A model generated the notes under the pieces. The model had not been told where the DNA came from. It made no database searches and saw only the letters and a list, made by a program, of their open reading frames with translations. Both the position numbers and the translations under genes were made by a program. This document shows positions 1 to 8,732 of a stretch of DNA of 64,000 bases, piece by piece. The stretch's first letter is position 1. Every line of letters starts with the position of its first letter. Source of the DNA: Bradyrhizobium erythrophlei (GTDB lineage Bacteria > Pseudomonadota > Alphaproteobacteria > Rhizobiales > Xanthobacteraceae); contig FSRD01000001.1 in NCBI GenBank assembly GCA_900129675.1, forward strand, positions 7,863,501 to 7,927,500, in the 5' to 3' direction.

Positions 1-143
1 CGGCCGCTGCGGCCGCTGCCCTTCTCGCCCGTGAAAAGGAAGAGGAAGCCGCGCGGCTTGCCGCGCTCGAGGCCGAGCAGAAGGCCAAGCGTGACGCCCG
101 CTACGCTGCCCGCAAGGGCGGCGGCAAAGGCAAGAAGAAGTAA
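1..143 (+). CDS. C-terminal end of a DUF6481-like protein (partial)
   Basis: The reading frame is open from base 3 to the TAA at 141-143 and codes for about 46 residues, starting with an Ala run and ending GGGKGKKK. The composition (Ala, Glu, Lys and Arg, with AEQKAKRDARYAARK) looks like the charged helical tail of the short DUF6481 proteins of Bradyrhizobium-type bacteria. The start lies outside the window, so length and signals cannot be judged. Family assignment is by memory of the tail only. Function is unknown. Confidence 0.6.
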   Translation, partial: AAAAAALLAREKEEEAARLAALEAEQKAKRDARYAARKGGGKGKKK

Positions 144-226
144 CCGATACGTTCGGGCGGTACCGCCGCAGACGACACAGGCCCGCCCCGGGGGGCAAGG
201 CGAGCCTGTGAGACGGCGAAGCGCGA

Positions 227-481
227 TCAGTTCTTCTTCATGCCGTCCTTCGCCATCCCGTCGTCTTTCTTCATGCCGTCCTTCATCATCCCGTCGTCTT
301 TCTTCATCGCGTCCTTTTTCATGCCATCGTCCTTCTTCATGGCATCCTTGGACATCGAGTCCTTCTTCATGCCGTCATCCTTGCCCATCTTGTCCTGGGC
401 AAAGGAGGCGGGCGCAAGCGCGAGGCTGAGCGAGAGAACGGCAGCGGAGAGGCCGAGGGCGAAACGGGTGCTGATCGTCAT
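227..481 (-). CDS. Secreted pentapeptide MxKDx repeat protein
   Basis: This 84-residue protein has a signal peptide (about residues 1-28, cleavage near ASFA-QD). After it come ten tandem units of the MxKD type, such as MKKDDG and MKKDA, reaching to the C-terminus. This matches the known small family of pentapeptide MXKDX repeat proteins, which are exported and of unknown function. The mature part is almost only Met, Lys, Asp and Gly and is probably unstructured; the Met/Asp content would suit metal binding, but that is inference. It is transcribed away from the TRAP transporter genes. Confidence 0.85.
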   Translation of the reverse strand: MTISTRFALGLSAAVLSLSLALAPASFAQDKMGKDDGMKKDSMSKDAMKKDDGMKKDAMKKDDGMMKDGMKKDDGMAKDGMKKN

Positions 482-873
482 GGGTTGGTGATCCTTGTTG
501 GAGTTGGAGGCGATGTTCGAAAGCGACTTCTTGCCGCTCTCCCCACGACGATCCCGGGATATCTTTTGTTACGCGCCGGCCCCAAGGTACTGGCGTTGTA
601 ACGGATAGTTGAACCAGGCCTTCGCGATGGCCGCGAGAACGATCCTGCGCTAACAGGGATTGGACGTATTGTTGGCGGAGTCGGCGTGAGAAATCCTCTC
701 GTCCAAATACCCGCCCAGGAAACCGATCGAGGGTGCACCGCAGCAATTTCGGGACTTGCCGCCGCGCTCGACCTCGAACTATCAGACTAGAGAAACTTCG
801 GCCCGATACCGGCTAACATGCACGCAACGCCGGCGCAGAACGCGCCCAACAAGAACAGCAACAGGGGAGACAC
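482..873. other. Divergent intergenic region, no gene seen
   Basis: This 392-base gap separates two divergent genes. I find no convincing ORF, tRNA or long inverted repeat. It must hold the promoters of the MxKD-repeat gene and of the TRAP operon, but I could not fix either with confidence. Confidence 0.5.
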
Positions 874-1896
874 ATGCTCACACGCCGCCACGTAATCGCC
901 ACCGCGCTTGCCGCGCCCGCCATCCTGCGCTTCGGCACCGGGACCGCGCACGCCGCAACGACGCTGAAAATCTCGCACCAGTTTCCCGGCGGCACCGTCG
1001 ACAAGGGCGATTTCCGCGACCGCCTGTGCCGGATGTTCGTCGCCGAAGTGGCCAAGCGCAGCAATGGCGACATCAAGGCCGAAGTCTATCCGAACTCCTC
1101 GCTGATCAAGACCAACGCGCAATTCTCGGCGATGCGCAAAGGCGCGCTGGATATCAGCCTCTATCCGATGCCCTATGCCGGCGGCGAATTGCCGGAGACC
1201 AATATCGGCCTGATGCCGGGCCTGGTTGCGACCTACGATCAGGGCATGCGCTGGAAGAAAGAGGCGGTCGGCAAGGCGCTGACCGATTTCCTGGCCGACA
1301 AGGGCATCATCCTGCTCAGCTGGGTCTGGCAGGCCGGCGGCGTCGCCAGCCGCTCCCGTCCGCTCGTGGCGCCGGAAGACGCCAAGGGGCTCAAGGTTCG
1401 CGGCGGTTCGCGCGAAATGGACATGGTGCTGCAGACCGCCGGCGCCGCCGTGCTGTCGGTGCCGTCGAACGAAATCTATGCGGCGATGCAGACCGGCGCC
1501 TGCGACGCCGGCATCACCTCCTCCACCAGCCTGATCTCGTTCCGGCTCGAGGAGGTCGCGAAGTCGCTGACTTCAGGCGCCGGCGCCTCCTACTGGTTCA
1601 TGCTGGAACCGCTGATGATGTCGAAATCGATCTTCGATGGCCTGCCGAAGAACCAGCAGGACATCATCCTCGCGGTCGGCAGCGAACTGGAAGCGTTCGG
1701 CCGCAAGGGCGCGCAGGACGACGATGTCGAGGTCGCCAAGGTCTATGAAAAGGCCGGCGCCAAGGTCAGCGCGCTTGATGTAGCGACGGTCGGCAAGTGG
1801 CGCGACATTGCGCGCGATACCGCGTGGAAGGACTATAGTGCCAAGACGACGACCGCAGCCAATCTCTTGAAGCTCGCCAGCGACGTCTCCGCATGA
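874..1896 (+). CDS. TRAP transporter solute-binding protein, DctP family
   Basis: The 340-residue product begins with an export signal containing a twin-arginine-like TRRHVI and ends its signal at about residue 27 (TAHA-AT). The mature part has DctP-family features: the opening TTLKISHQF, the EVYPNSSL segment, and a central VWQAGGVASRSRP followed by GLKVRGGSREMD, where the family places its substrate-contacting Arg. It should bind a small organic acid in the periplasm and deliver it to the two membrane subunits encoded next. The start has a GGGGAGA ribosome site at about 865. The 3-prime end overlaps the next gene by 4 bases. The substrate cannot be told from sequence. Confidence 0.93.
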   Translation: MLTRRHVIATALAAPAILRFGTGTAHAATTLKISHQFPGGTVDKGDFRDRLCRMFVAEVAKRSNGDIKAEVYPNSSLIKTNAQFSAMRKGALDISLYPMPYAGGELPETNIGLMPGLVATYDQGMRWKKEAVGKALTDFLADKGIILLSWVWQAGGVASRSRPLVAPEDAKGLKVRGGSREMDMVLQTAGAAVLSVPSNEIYAAMQTGACDAGITSSTSLISFRLEEVAKSLTSGAGASYWFMLEPLMMSKSIFDGLPKNQQDIILAVGSELEAFGRKGAQDDDVEVAKVYEKAGAKVSALDVATVGKWRDIARDTAWKDYSAKTTTAANLLKLASDVSA

Positions 1897-2447
1897 TGCA
1901 CGGTCCGATTGCGGATCAAGCCGAGGTTTCCGGCACCGCCACCGGCCAATCGCCGGTGGCGGCGCTCGAACGTGCGCTTTCCTTTTGCAACAATGTCATC
2001 GTCGTCTTCGCAGCACTTGCGCTGATCGCGGCCTGCGTCATCCTGAGCTACAGCGTGCTCGGCCGCGCCTTGTTCCACAGCGCCAATTACTGGCAGGACG
2101 AGGCGGCGGTGTTCCTGCTGGTCGGCGCCACCTTCATGACGTCGGCCTATGTGCAGCAACAGCGCGGCCATATCGGCATCGAGGCGTTCGTCGGATTGCT
2201 GTCGCCGATGGCAAACCGCATCCGGCTCTGGCTGGTCGATGTCGCAAGCTTGCTGTTCTGCGCGTTCTTTGCCTGGAAATCCTGGACGCTGGCGCATGAG
2301 GCCTGGGTCGACGGTCAGGTGTCGAATTCGATGTGGTCGCCGCCGCTCGCGATCCCCTACGGGCTGATGGCCGCGGGCATGACGCTGTTGTGCGTGCAGA
2401 TCCTGCTGCAGATCGTGATCCCGCTCAGCGGTGCGGCGCGCCGATGA
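1893..2447 (+). CDS. TRAP transporter small permease, DctQ family
   Basis: The gene codes for 184 residues with four predicted membrane helices and the typical WQDEAAVFLLVGATF segment of DctQ proteins. Its ATG overlaps the stop of the binding-protein gene (ATGA), and its own stop overlaps the start of the large permease. The three genes are therefore one translationally coupled operon. DctQ subunits pair with DctM in the inner membrane. An N-terminal extension of about 30 residues before the first helix is hydrophilic and unremarkable. Confidence 0.93.
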   Translation: MMHGPIADQAEVSGTATGQSPVAALERALSFCNNVIVVFAALALIAACVILSYSVLGRALFHSANYWQDEAAVFLLVGATFMTSAYVQQQRGHIGIEAFVGLLSPMANRIRLWLVDVASLLFCAFFAWKSWTLAHEAWVDGQVSNSMWSPPLAIPYGLMAAGMTLLCVQILLQIVIPLSGAARR

Positions 2448-3802
2448 CCGTGCTCGGAATTGGGATCAGCTACGGTCTTGCGACCCTGCTTGCGATGTTT
2501 TCGGGCATGCCGATCGCGTTCGCACTCGGCGCGGTCGCGGTCGTGTTCATGGGCATCTATATGCCACACGCGTCGCTCGATACCGTGACGCAGAACGTCT
2601 ACGAGGAAATGGCCTCGATCACGCTGCTGTCGATCCCGCTGTTCATCCTCAAGGGTGCCGCGATCGGCAAATCCCGCGCCGGTCAGGATCTCTATTCGGC
2701 GCTGCACGCGTGGCTGCATCGCGTGCCGGGTGGCCTCGGCGTCGCCAACGTGTTCGCCTGCGCGCTGTTCGCGGCGATGGCAGGCTCCTCGCCTGCGACC
2801 TGCTCGGCGATCGGCTCGGCAGGCATTCCAGAGATGCGCAAGCGCGGCTATTCCGGCGGTTTCGCCGCTGGCATCATCGCCGCTGGCGGCACCCTCGGCA
2901 TTCTGCTGCCGCCGTCCATCACCATGATTCTGTTCGCGGTGGCCGCGGAAAAATCGCTCGGCCGGCTGTTCCTCGCCGGCATCGGGCCCGGGTTGCTGCT
3001 GGTAACGCTGTTCGGCATCTATGCCGTGATGCGTTTCCGCAAGGAGTACGCCACCGCGCACGCGCTCTACACCGCGACCGGCACGGACTCGGCGATCCTC
3101 AAGCGCGACGATTTTACCATGGCCGAGCGGTTCAACGTGCTGCCGCGCGTGCTGCCGTTCGTGCTGCTTTTGACCGGGGTCATGATCGCGCTCTATGGCG
3201 GCTACGCGACGCCGTCGGAAACCGCAGGGCTCGGCGGCTTGCTGGCGCTGGTGCTGATCGGGCTGATCTACAGCGTCTGGCGGCCTTCCGACCTGGAGCC
3301 GATCCTCAAATCCACCATCCGGGAATCCACCATGCTGATGATGATCATCGGCATGTCGCTGCTCTATTCCTACGTGATGAGCTATCTGCACATCTCGCAA
3401 TCGGTCGCCGAATCGATCGTCGCGATGCATCTGCCGCGCTGGGAATTGCTGTTCGCGATCCTGGTCATGGTCGTCGTGCTCGGCTTCTTCCTGCCGCCGG
3501 TTTCGATCATCCTGATGACCGCGCCGATCATCCTGCCGCCGTTGCGCGCCGCCAATTTCGACATCATCTGGTTCGGCGTCGTCATGACCATCGTGATGGA
3601 GATGGGCCTGATCCACCCGCCGGTCGGCCTTAACATCTTCGTCATCCGCAATGTCGCGCCGGATATTCCCTTGAGCGAAGTGATCTGGGGCACGCTGCCG
3701 TTCGTGCTGCTGATGATGCTGGCGGTGCTGCTGCTGTGCTTCTTCCCGGGGATATCGACGTCCCTGCCCGATCTGGTGATGGGGCCGGACGGGGGAAGGT
3801 AG
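2444..3802 (+). CDS. TRAP transporter large permease, DctM family
   Basis: The start at 2444 is chosen because its ATG overlaps the upstream TGA, giving 452 residues, close to the usual 420-450 for DctM. The protein is hydrophobic throughout, with about 12 helices. DctM landmarks are SGMPIAFALG near the N-terminus, ATCSAIGSAGIPEM, GGTLGILLPPSITMI, and PPVGLNIFVI near the C-terminus. It forms the ion-driven translocation channel for the solute bound by the DctP protein. Transcription ends at a palindromic repeat starting 6 bases after the stop. Confidence 0.94.
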   Translation: MTVLGIGISYGLATLLAMFSGMPIAFALGAVAVVFMGIYMPHASLDTVTQNVYEEMASITLLSIPLFILKGAAIGKSRAGQDLYSALHAWLHRVPGGLGVANVFACALFAAMAGSSPATCSAIGSAGIPEMRKRGYSGGFAAGIIAAGGTLGILLPPSITMILFAVAAEKSLGRLFLAGIGPGLLLVTLFGIYAVMRFRKEYATAHALYTATGTDSAILKRDDFTMAERFNVLPRVLPFVLLLTGVMIALYGGYATPSETAGLGGLLALVLIGLIYSVWRPSDLEPILKSTIRESTMLMMIIGMSLLYSYVMSYLHISQSVAESIVAMHLPRWELLFAILVMVVVLGFFLPPVSIILMTAPIILPPLRAANFDIIWFGVVMTIVMEMGLIHPPVGLNIFVIRNVAPDIPLSEVIWGTLPFVLLMMLAVLLLCFFPGISTSLPDLVMGPDGGR

Positions 3803-3808
3803 CGAACT

Positions 3809-3927
3809 CGTCATTGCGAGGAGCCAACGGGTCGCGCGAATGCGCGCCCGATGACAGGCTCCGCGACGAAGCGATCCATTCTTTTTTGCGCGGCGAAATG
3901 GATTGCTTCGCTTCGCTCGCAATGACG
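3809..3927. repeat. Dispersed palindromic repeat, family A copy 1
   Basis: This 119-bp element is bounded by perfect 12-bp inverted ends, CGTCATTGCGAG at 3809 and its complement ending at 3927. Inside lie CCAACGGGTC, a small hairpin (GCGCG, loop AATG, CGCGC), and GACAGGCTCCGCG. A second copy lies at 50442-50561, and the core is shared with family B. It fills the gap between two convergent genes, so a role as a bidirectional terminator or RNA end structure is possible. Confidence 0.85.
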
Positions 3928-3931
3928 ACGG

Positions 3932-4840
3932 TTAGTTCGCCACCCGCCCCTTGGCATTCAACGCCGCAGCAACGCGGCTCACCGGCGGACGCCCGATCAG
4001 CTTGCTGACCTCATTGGTCGCCGCCAGCAGTTTTGCCATGTCGATGCCGGTCGCAATCCCCATGCCCTCCAGCATGTAGACCACGTCCTCGGTCGCGACA
4101 TTGCCGGTGGCACCGGGCGCGTAGGGGCAGCCGCCAAGGCCGCCGGCGGCGGAGTCGATCACGCGCGCGCCCTCCTCCATGCCGGCATAGAGATTGGCCA
4201 GCGCCTGGCCGTAGGTGTCGTGGAAATGCATTGCTAGGTTAGCCATCGGCACGGTGCCGGCAACCGCCCGCAACAGCTGCCGCGCCTTCAGCGGCGTGCC
4301 GACGCCGATGGTGTCGCCGAGCGAGACTTCGTAGCAGCCGAGGTCCCACAAGGTTTTGGCGACGTCGACGACCGCCTGCGGCTTGATCTCGCCGTCAAAG
4401 GGACAGCCGAGCACGCAGGAGATATAGCCGCGCACCTTGATGCCATCGGCCTTGGCGCGGGCCAGCACCGGCTTGAAGCGCTCGATCGATTCCTTGACCG
4501 AGCAATTGATGTTGGCGCGCGAAAACCCTTCCGAGGCCGAAGCGAATACCGCGATTACCTTGGCGCCGGCCGCTTGCGAAGCCTCGTAGCCCTTTTCGTT
4601 CGGCACCAGCACGTGGAATTCGGCGCCCGCGATATGGCTGACGCCGCGCAGCACCTGGTCGGAATTGACCATCTGCGGGATCGCCTTAGGCGATACGAAA
4701 GCGCCGACTTCAACAGTATGCAGCCCGGCGCCGATCAGCGCCTCGATAAAGGCGATGCGATCGGCAACGCTGATCGGAGTCTTCTCGTTCTGCAGGCCGT
4801 CGCGCGGACCGACTTCGACGATGCGGACCGTGTCGCTCAT
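3932..4840 (-). CDS. Hydroxymethylglutaryl-CoA lyase
   Basis: The 302-residue protein is a complete HMGL-like enzyme, which splits 3-hydroxy-3-methylglutaryl-CoA into acetyl-CoA and acetoacetate, the last step of leucine breakdown. It shows the N-terminal VGPRDGLQNE motif carrying the catalytic Arg and Asp, HFHDTYGQ with metal-binding His residues, and the signature GLGGCPYAPGATGN with the active-site Cys. Its ATG overlaps the TGA of the carboxylase alpha subunit by one base, so it is the last gene of a tight three-gene operon. Liu-type operons usually also carry isovaleryl-CoA dehydrogenase; that gene is not in this window. Confidence 0.93.
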   Translation of the reverse strand: MSDTVRIVEVGPRDGLQNEKTPISVADRIAFIEALIGAGLHTVEVGAFVSPKAIPQMVNSDQVLRGVSHIAGAEFHVLVPNEKGYEASQAAGAKVIAVFASASEGFSRANINCSVKESIERFKPVLARAKADGIKVRGYISCVLGCPFDGEIKPQAVVDVAKTLWDLGCYEVSLGDTIGVGTPLKARQLLRAVAGTVPMANLAMHFHDTYGQALANLYAGMEEGARVIDSAAGGLGGCPYAPGATGNVATEDVVYMLEGMGIATGIDMAKLLAATNEVSKLIGRPPVSRVAAALNAKGRVAN

Positions 4841-6852
4841 CAGGCCGCCGCCGGCTCAATTTCGGCGAGTTCGACGCCCTCACCGACGATATCGCCGACC
4901 TTGCATTTGATCTTCTTCAGCAGGCCGGCAAAGGGCGCGCGCAGGGTCTGCTCCATCTTCATGACCTCCAGCGTCAGGATCGCCGCGCCCTTCTCGAGCG
5001 TCGCTCCTTCCTCGGCCAGCAACGCCACCACCGTCCCCGGCAACGGCGCCACGATCTTGTCCTCGCCGACCTGTTCCTCGGTCTCGCCGCCGAACGGATC
5101 GACCCAGTGCAGGTCGAAACGGCCGTTGCGGGTGCGCAGATAGAGTTCATGGCCCTCGATCACGGCGACGACGCGCGATTTCATCCCGTCGAGCGTCAGA
5201 TCGAAACCGCCGTCCTCAACCGACGACGCGGCAAAACCGAATTCGCGCTCGCCGATCGACAGCGTCGACGGCCCGCAGCCGTAGTGCAGGGTGACCTTCT
5301 GCTCGGCGCCCTGCCCCTGGCGGAACGCGAACACGCGCTGCCGCCGGCCGACCGGCATCCAGCCAGAAGTCTGCCACGGTGAGTGCGCCTCCTTGCGCGC
5401 CGCCTTCTGCTCCTCGCCGGTAATGGCCGCTACCGCGGCGCAGAGTTCGAGATCGCCGAACGTGCTCGACGCCGCCGTCAAGCCTTTCAATTCGCGCTCG
5501 ATGAATCCGGTATCGATCGTATTCGCCCGCACGTCGCGGTGTGTCACCAGCGCCGACAGGAACGGGATGTTGGTGACGATGCCGCGGACGTCGGTCTCCT
5601 CCAGCCCGCGATTGAGCCGCTCGATCGCGGCCGCCCGGGTCGGGGCCCACGCGATCACCTTGGCCAGCATCGCGTCGTAATACGGCGACACCGCATCGCC
5701 GGCGCGATAGCCCGCATCGATGCGCAGGCCGTCGGTGGCGTCGGGCGTCCGCCAGGTCTTGAGGCGGCCGACCGAAGGCATGAAATTCTTCTGCGGATTT
5801 TCCGCATAGACCCGCGCCTCGATGGCGTGACCGTTCAGTTTGATTTCGTCCTGCTTGAGCGGCAGCTTTTCGCCGAAAGCCACCCGCAATTGCCATTCGA
5901 CCAGATCGACGCCGGTGATCAGTTCGGTCACGGGATGCTCGACCTGCAACCGCGTGTTCATCTCGATGAAGAACACATCCTTGCCGTCGGATACGAATTC
6001 GATGGTGCCGGCGCCGACATAATTGACCGCGCCCGCCGCCTTGCGCGCCGCGGCGCAGACCGCCTCGCGCTGTGAGGCATTGAGTGTCGGCGACGGCGCT
6101 TCCTCGATCACCTTCTGGTGCCGCCGCTGCAGCGTGCATTCGCGTTCGAACAGCGACAGCAGATTGCCGTGGCTGTCGCCAATGATCTGCACCTCGATGT
6201 GGCGCGGATTCTGGACGTATTTTTCGATCAGCATGCGGTCGTCGCCGAATGCCGCCTTGGCCTCGCGCCTGGCGCTGACGATGGCGGCGGAAAGCTCGCC
6301 CGCCGAGTTGACAACGCGCATGCCGCGACCGCCGCCGCCGGCGGACGCTTTCACCAATACCGGGAAGCCGATCTCGTCGGCGGCCTTCGCCAAAACCGTG
6401 TCGTCCTGGGCCTCGCCGTGATAGCCGGGCACCAGCGGCACGCCGGCCTGCTCCATCAGGAATTTCGAGCCTGATTTCGAGCCCATCGCCGTCATCATGG
6501 CGGCGGTAGGACCGACGAACACCAGGCCGGCATCGAGGCAGGCTTGTGCGAATTCGGCGTTCTCCGACAGGAACCCGTAACCGGGATGCACCGCCTCGGC
6601 CCCGCTCTGGTGCGCCGCTTCGATCACGCGCGCGATGTTGAGATAGCTGTCGCGCGCCCGCGCCGGCCCAAGCAGCACGGCCTCATCGGCCTCAGCGACA
6701 TGCAGGGCGTCGCGGTCGGCCTCGGAATAAACCGCAACCGTGCGCAGGCCCATGGCCCTGGCGGTGCGGATCACCCGGCAGGCGATCTCGCCGCGGTTGG
6801 CGATAAGGAGCGTACGGAAACGCCGGTATAATTTTGAGCGATCCATCGTCAC
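4840..6852 (-). CDS. Methylcrotonyl-CoA carboxylase biotin-carrying alpha subunit
   Basis: The 670-residue protein has a biotin carboxylase N-domain (LLIANRGEIACRV near residue 15), an ATP-grasp region with GGGGRGMRVV and EMNTRLQVEHPVTE, and a C-terminal biotinyl domain with EVMKMEQ, whose Lys (about 632) would carry biotin. This is the layout of methylcrotonyl-, propionyl- and geranyl-CoA carboxylase alpha chains. The neighbouring HMG-CoA lyase makes methylcrotonyl-CoA the likely substrate. The start is either GTG at 6852, overlapping the beta-subunit stop (GTGA), or ATG at 6846. I keep the GTG because of the coupling; the choice changes only two residues. Confidence 0.92.
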   Translation of the reverse strand: MTMDRSKLYRRFRTLLIANRGEIACRVIRTARAMGLRTVAVYSEADRDALHVAEADEAVLLGPARARDSYLNIARVIEAAHQSGAEAVHPGYGFLSENAEFAQACLDAGLVFVGPTAAMMTAMGSKSGSKFLMEQAGVPLVPGYHGEAQDDTVLAKAADEIGFPVLVKASAGGGGRGMRVVNSAGELSAAIVSARREAKAAFGDDRMLIEKYVQNPRHIEVQIIGDSHGNLLSLFERECTLQRRHQKVIEEAPSPTLNASQREAVCAAARKAAGAVNYVGAGTIEFVSDGKDVFFIEMNTRLQVEHPVTELITGVDLVEWQLRVAFGEKLPLKQDEIKLNGHAIEARVYAENPQKNFMPSVGRLKTWRTPDATDGLRIDAGYRAGDAVSPYYDAMLAKVIAWAPTRAAAIERLNRGLEETDVRGIVTNIPFLSALVTHRDVRANTIDTGFIERELKGLTAASSTFGDLELCAAVAAITGEEQKAARKEAHSPWQTSGWMPVGRRQRVFAFRQGQGAEQKVTLHYGCGPSTLSIGEREFGFAASSVEDGGFDLTLDGMKSRVVAVIEGHELYLRTRNGRFDLHWVDPFGGETEEQVGEDKIVAPLPGTVVALLAEEGATLEKGAAILTLEVMKMEQTLRAPFAGLLKKIKCKVGDIVGEGVELAEIEPAAA

Positions 6853-8453
6853 ATCCTGAACAGGCCGAATTTCGTCGGCTCGATCGGCGCATTCGATGCC
6901 GCCGACAACCCAAGGCCCAGCACCAGCCGCGTATCGGCGGGATCGATCACGCCGTCATCCCATAGCCTTGCTGTAGCGTAGTAGGGATTGCCCTGGCTCT
7001 CATATTGGGCGCGGATCGGACTGCGGAATTTGTCTTCCTCTTCCGCCGACCAGGTGTCGCCCTTGGCCTCGATGTTGTCGCGGCGGACCTGGCTAAGCAC
7101 CATCGAGGCCTGCTCGCCTCCCATCACGGAGATGCGGGCATTCGGCCACATCCAGAGGAATCGCGGGCTGTAGGCGCGCCCGGACATGCCGTAATTGCCG
7201 GCGCCGTAGGAGCCGCCGATCACGACCGTGAATTTCGGCACACCGGCGGTTGCCACCGCCGTCACCAGTTTGGCGCCGTCGCGCGCGATACCGCCGGCCT
7301 CGTATTTCTTTCCGACCATGAAGCCGGTGATGTTCTGCAGGAACACCAGCGGAATATTGCGCTGGCAGCACAGCTCAATGAAATGCGCGCCCTTCAGCGA
7401 ACTCTCGCTGAACAGGATGCCGTTATTGGCGATGATGCCGACCGGATAGCCCCAGATATGGGCGAAACCGCAAATCAGCGTCTGGCCGTACAGCTTCTTG
7501 AATTCGTCGAATTCGGAGCCATCGACAAGGCGCGCGATGATGTCATGGACGTCGAACGGCTTTCGGCCGTCGGCGGGGACCACGCCGTAGATCTCTTCGG
7601 CGGGAAACAGCGGCTCCCTCGGCTCGCGCATATTCAGCACCGCGCGCGTCGACTGTTTCAGCGTCGCGACGATGCGCCGCGCGATCCCGATCGCGTGGGC
7701 GTCGTTCTGGGCGTAGTGATCGGTGACGCCGGACTGCCGCGAATGCACGTCGGCGCCGCCGAGTTCTTCCGCGGTGACCACCTCGCCGGTCGCGGCCTTC
7801 ACCAGCGGCGGACCGCCGAGAAAGATCGTACCCTGATTGCGCACGATAATGCTCTCGTCGGACATCGCCGGCACATAGGCGCCGCCGGCGGTGCACGAAC
7901 CCATCACGATGGCAATCTGCGGAATGCCCTGGGCGGACATCTGCGCCTGGTTGTAGAAGATGCGGCCGAAATGCCGTTCGTCGGGAAAGATTTCGTCCTG
8001 CATCGGCAGGAAGGCGCCGCCGGAATCGACCATGTAGACGCAGGGCAGATTGTTCTGGCGGGCGATATCCTGCGCGCGCAGATGCTTCTTCACGGTCATC
8101 GGATAATAGGTGCCGCCCTTGATGGTGGCATCGTTGGCAACGATGACGCATTCGCGGCCCGAGATACGGCCGACACCGGTGATGACGCTGGCGGAATGGA
8201 CGTCGCCGCCATAGAGGCCATGGGCGGCCAGCGGCGACAATTCAAGGAACGCGGTGCCGGGATCGACCAGGAGATCGACGCGCTGACGCGCCAGCATTTT
8301 GCCGCGCGAAACATGCCTCGTGCGCGAAACCTTGCCGCCGCCGCCGGCAACCTGATTGAGCTTTTCGCGAAGCTCTGCGACCAGGCTGCGCATCACGTCG
8401 GCGTTGCGGGCGAACTCGGTGGATTTGGGGTCGATCGTGGAGTGAAGCGGCAT
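6849..8453 (-). CDS. Methylcrotonyl-CoA carboxylase beta subunit (carboxyltransferase)
   Basis: The 534-residue protein is a full-length acyl-CoA carboxyltransferase. It carries the N-terminal GGGGKVSRTRHVSRGKMLAR segment, the oxyanion-type GSCTAGGAYVPAMSDE, and the C-terminal FTVVIGGSYGAGNYGM, all typical of MccB. With the alpha subunit it would carboxylate 3-methylcrotonyl-CoA in the cytoplasm. It is the first gene of the leucine-catabolic operon, 279 bases from the divergent TetR start, and that gap contains two palindromes likely to be operators. Confidence 0.93.
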   Translation of the reverse strand: MPLHSTIDPKSTEFARNADVMRSLVAELREKLNQVAGGGGKVSRTRHVSRGKMLARQRVDLLVDPGTAFLELSPLAAHGLYGGDVHSASVITGVGRISGRECVIVANDATIKGGTYYPMTVKKHLRAQDIARQNNLPCVYMVDSGGAFLPMQDEIFPDERHFGRIFYNQAQMSAQGIPQIAIVMGSCTAGGAYVPAMSDESIIVRNQGTIFLGGPPLVKAATGEVVTAEELGGADVHSRQSGVTDHYAQNDAHAIGIARRIVATLKQSTRAVLNMREPREPLFPAEEIYGVVPADGRKPFDVHDIIARLVDGSEFDEFKKLYGQTLICGFAHIWGYPVGIIANNGILFSESSLKGAHFIELCCQRNIPLVFLQNITGFMVGKKYEAGGIARDGAKLVTAVATAGVPKFTVVIGGSYGAGNYGMSGRAYSPRFLWMWPNARISVMGGEQASMVLSQVRRDNIEAKGDTWSAEEEDKFRSPIRAQYESQGNPYYATARLWDDGVIDPADTRLVLGLGLSAASNAPIEPTKFGLFRM

Positions 8454-8549
8454 GGTCCGCGTTTCTTTGATTGGCTGGCTGTTGAAATGTTGCCTTCAGG
8501 TCAGTTGTAATAGGCCATCTCGCGAGGTTGCGCGACCGGCCATCCGATT

Positions 8550-8569
8550 AAAAACGATCATACGTTTTT
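8550..8569. promoter_or_regulatory. Palindromic operator candidate 1 (leucine operon/TetR)
   Basis: AAAAACG and CGTTTTT form a perfect 7-bp inverted repeat around ATCATA. It lies in the divergent promoter region and contains ATCATACG, also present in the second palindrome 100 bases away. The shared word suggests one regulator binds both. Confidence 0.5.
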
Positions 8570-8660
8570 TTAATTGATCCGCAAGAGGGCGCTGCATTTT
8601 GGCAATATTCGCTGAATTCAGCCGTTATGCCGTTGAAATTCCTAGTATCTCGTGTAATAA

Positions 8661-8680
8661 TCATACGATCGCTTGTATGT
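8661..8680. promoter_or_regulatory. Palindromic operator candidate 2 (leucine operon/TetR)
   Basis: CATAC and GTATG are inverted around GATCGCTT (8662-8679), just 53 bases before the TetR start. The size and position fit an autoregulatory TetR operator. Binding is inferred. Confidence 0.55.
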
Positions 8681-8732
8681 TTAGGTGAGTTCCGTAAAGC
8701 GGCTCGATCGACAAGCTCCCCTTGAGGACCAG

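Noticed and set aside
227..481. Plus-strand frame reading MPSFAIPSSFFMPSF... opposite the MxKD-repeat gene
   Set aside because: It is the complement of the repeat; the minus strand has a proper signal peptide and a known repeat family.
2357..3922. Long minus-strand frame (521 residues) opposite the TRAP permease
   Set aside because: It is very rich in Arg, His, Gln and Asp, the usual antisense shadow of a hydrophobic GC-rich gene, and it runs through the repeat at its start.
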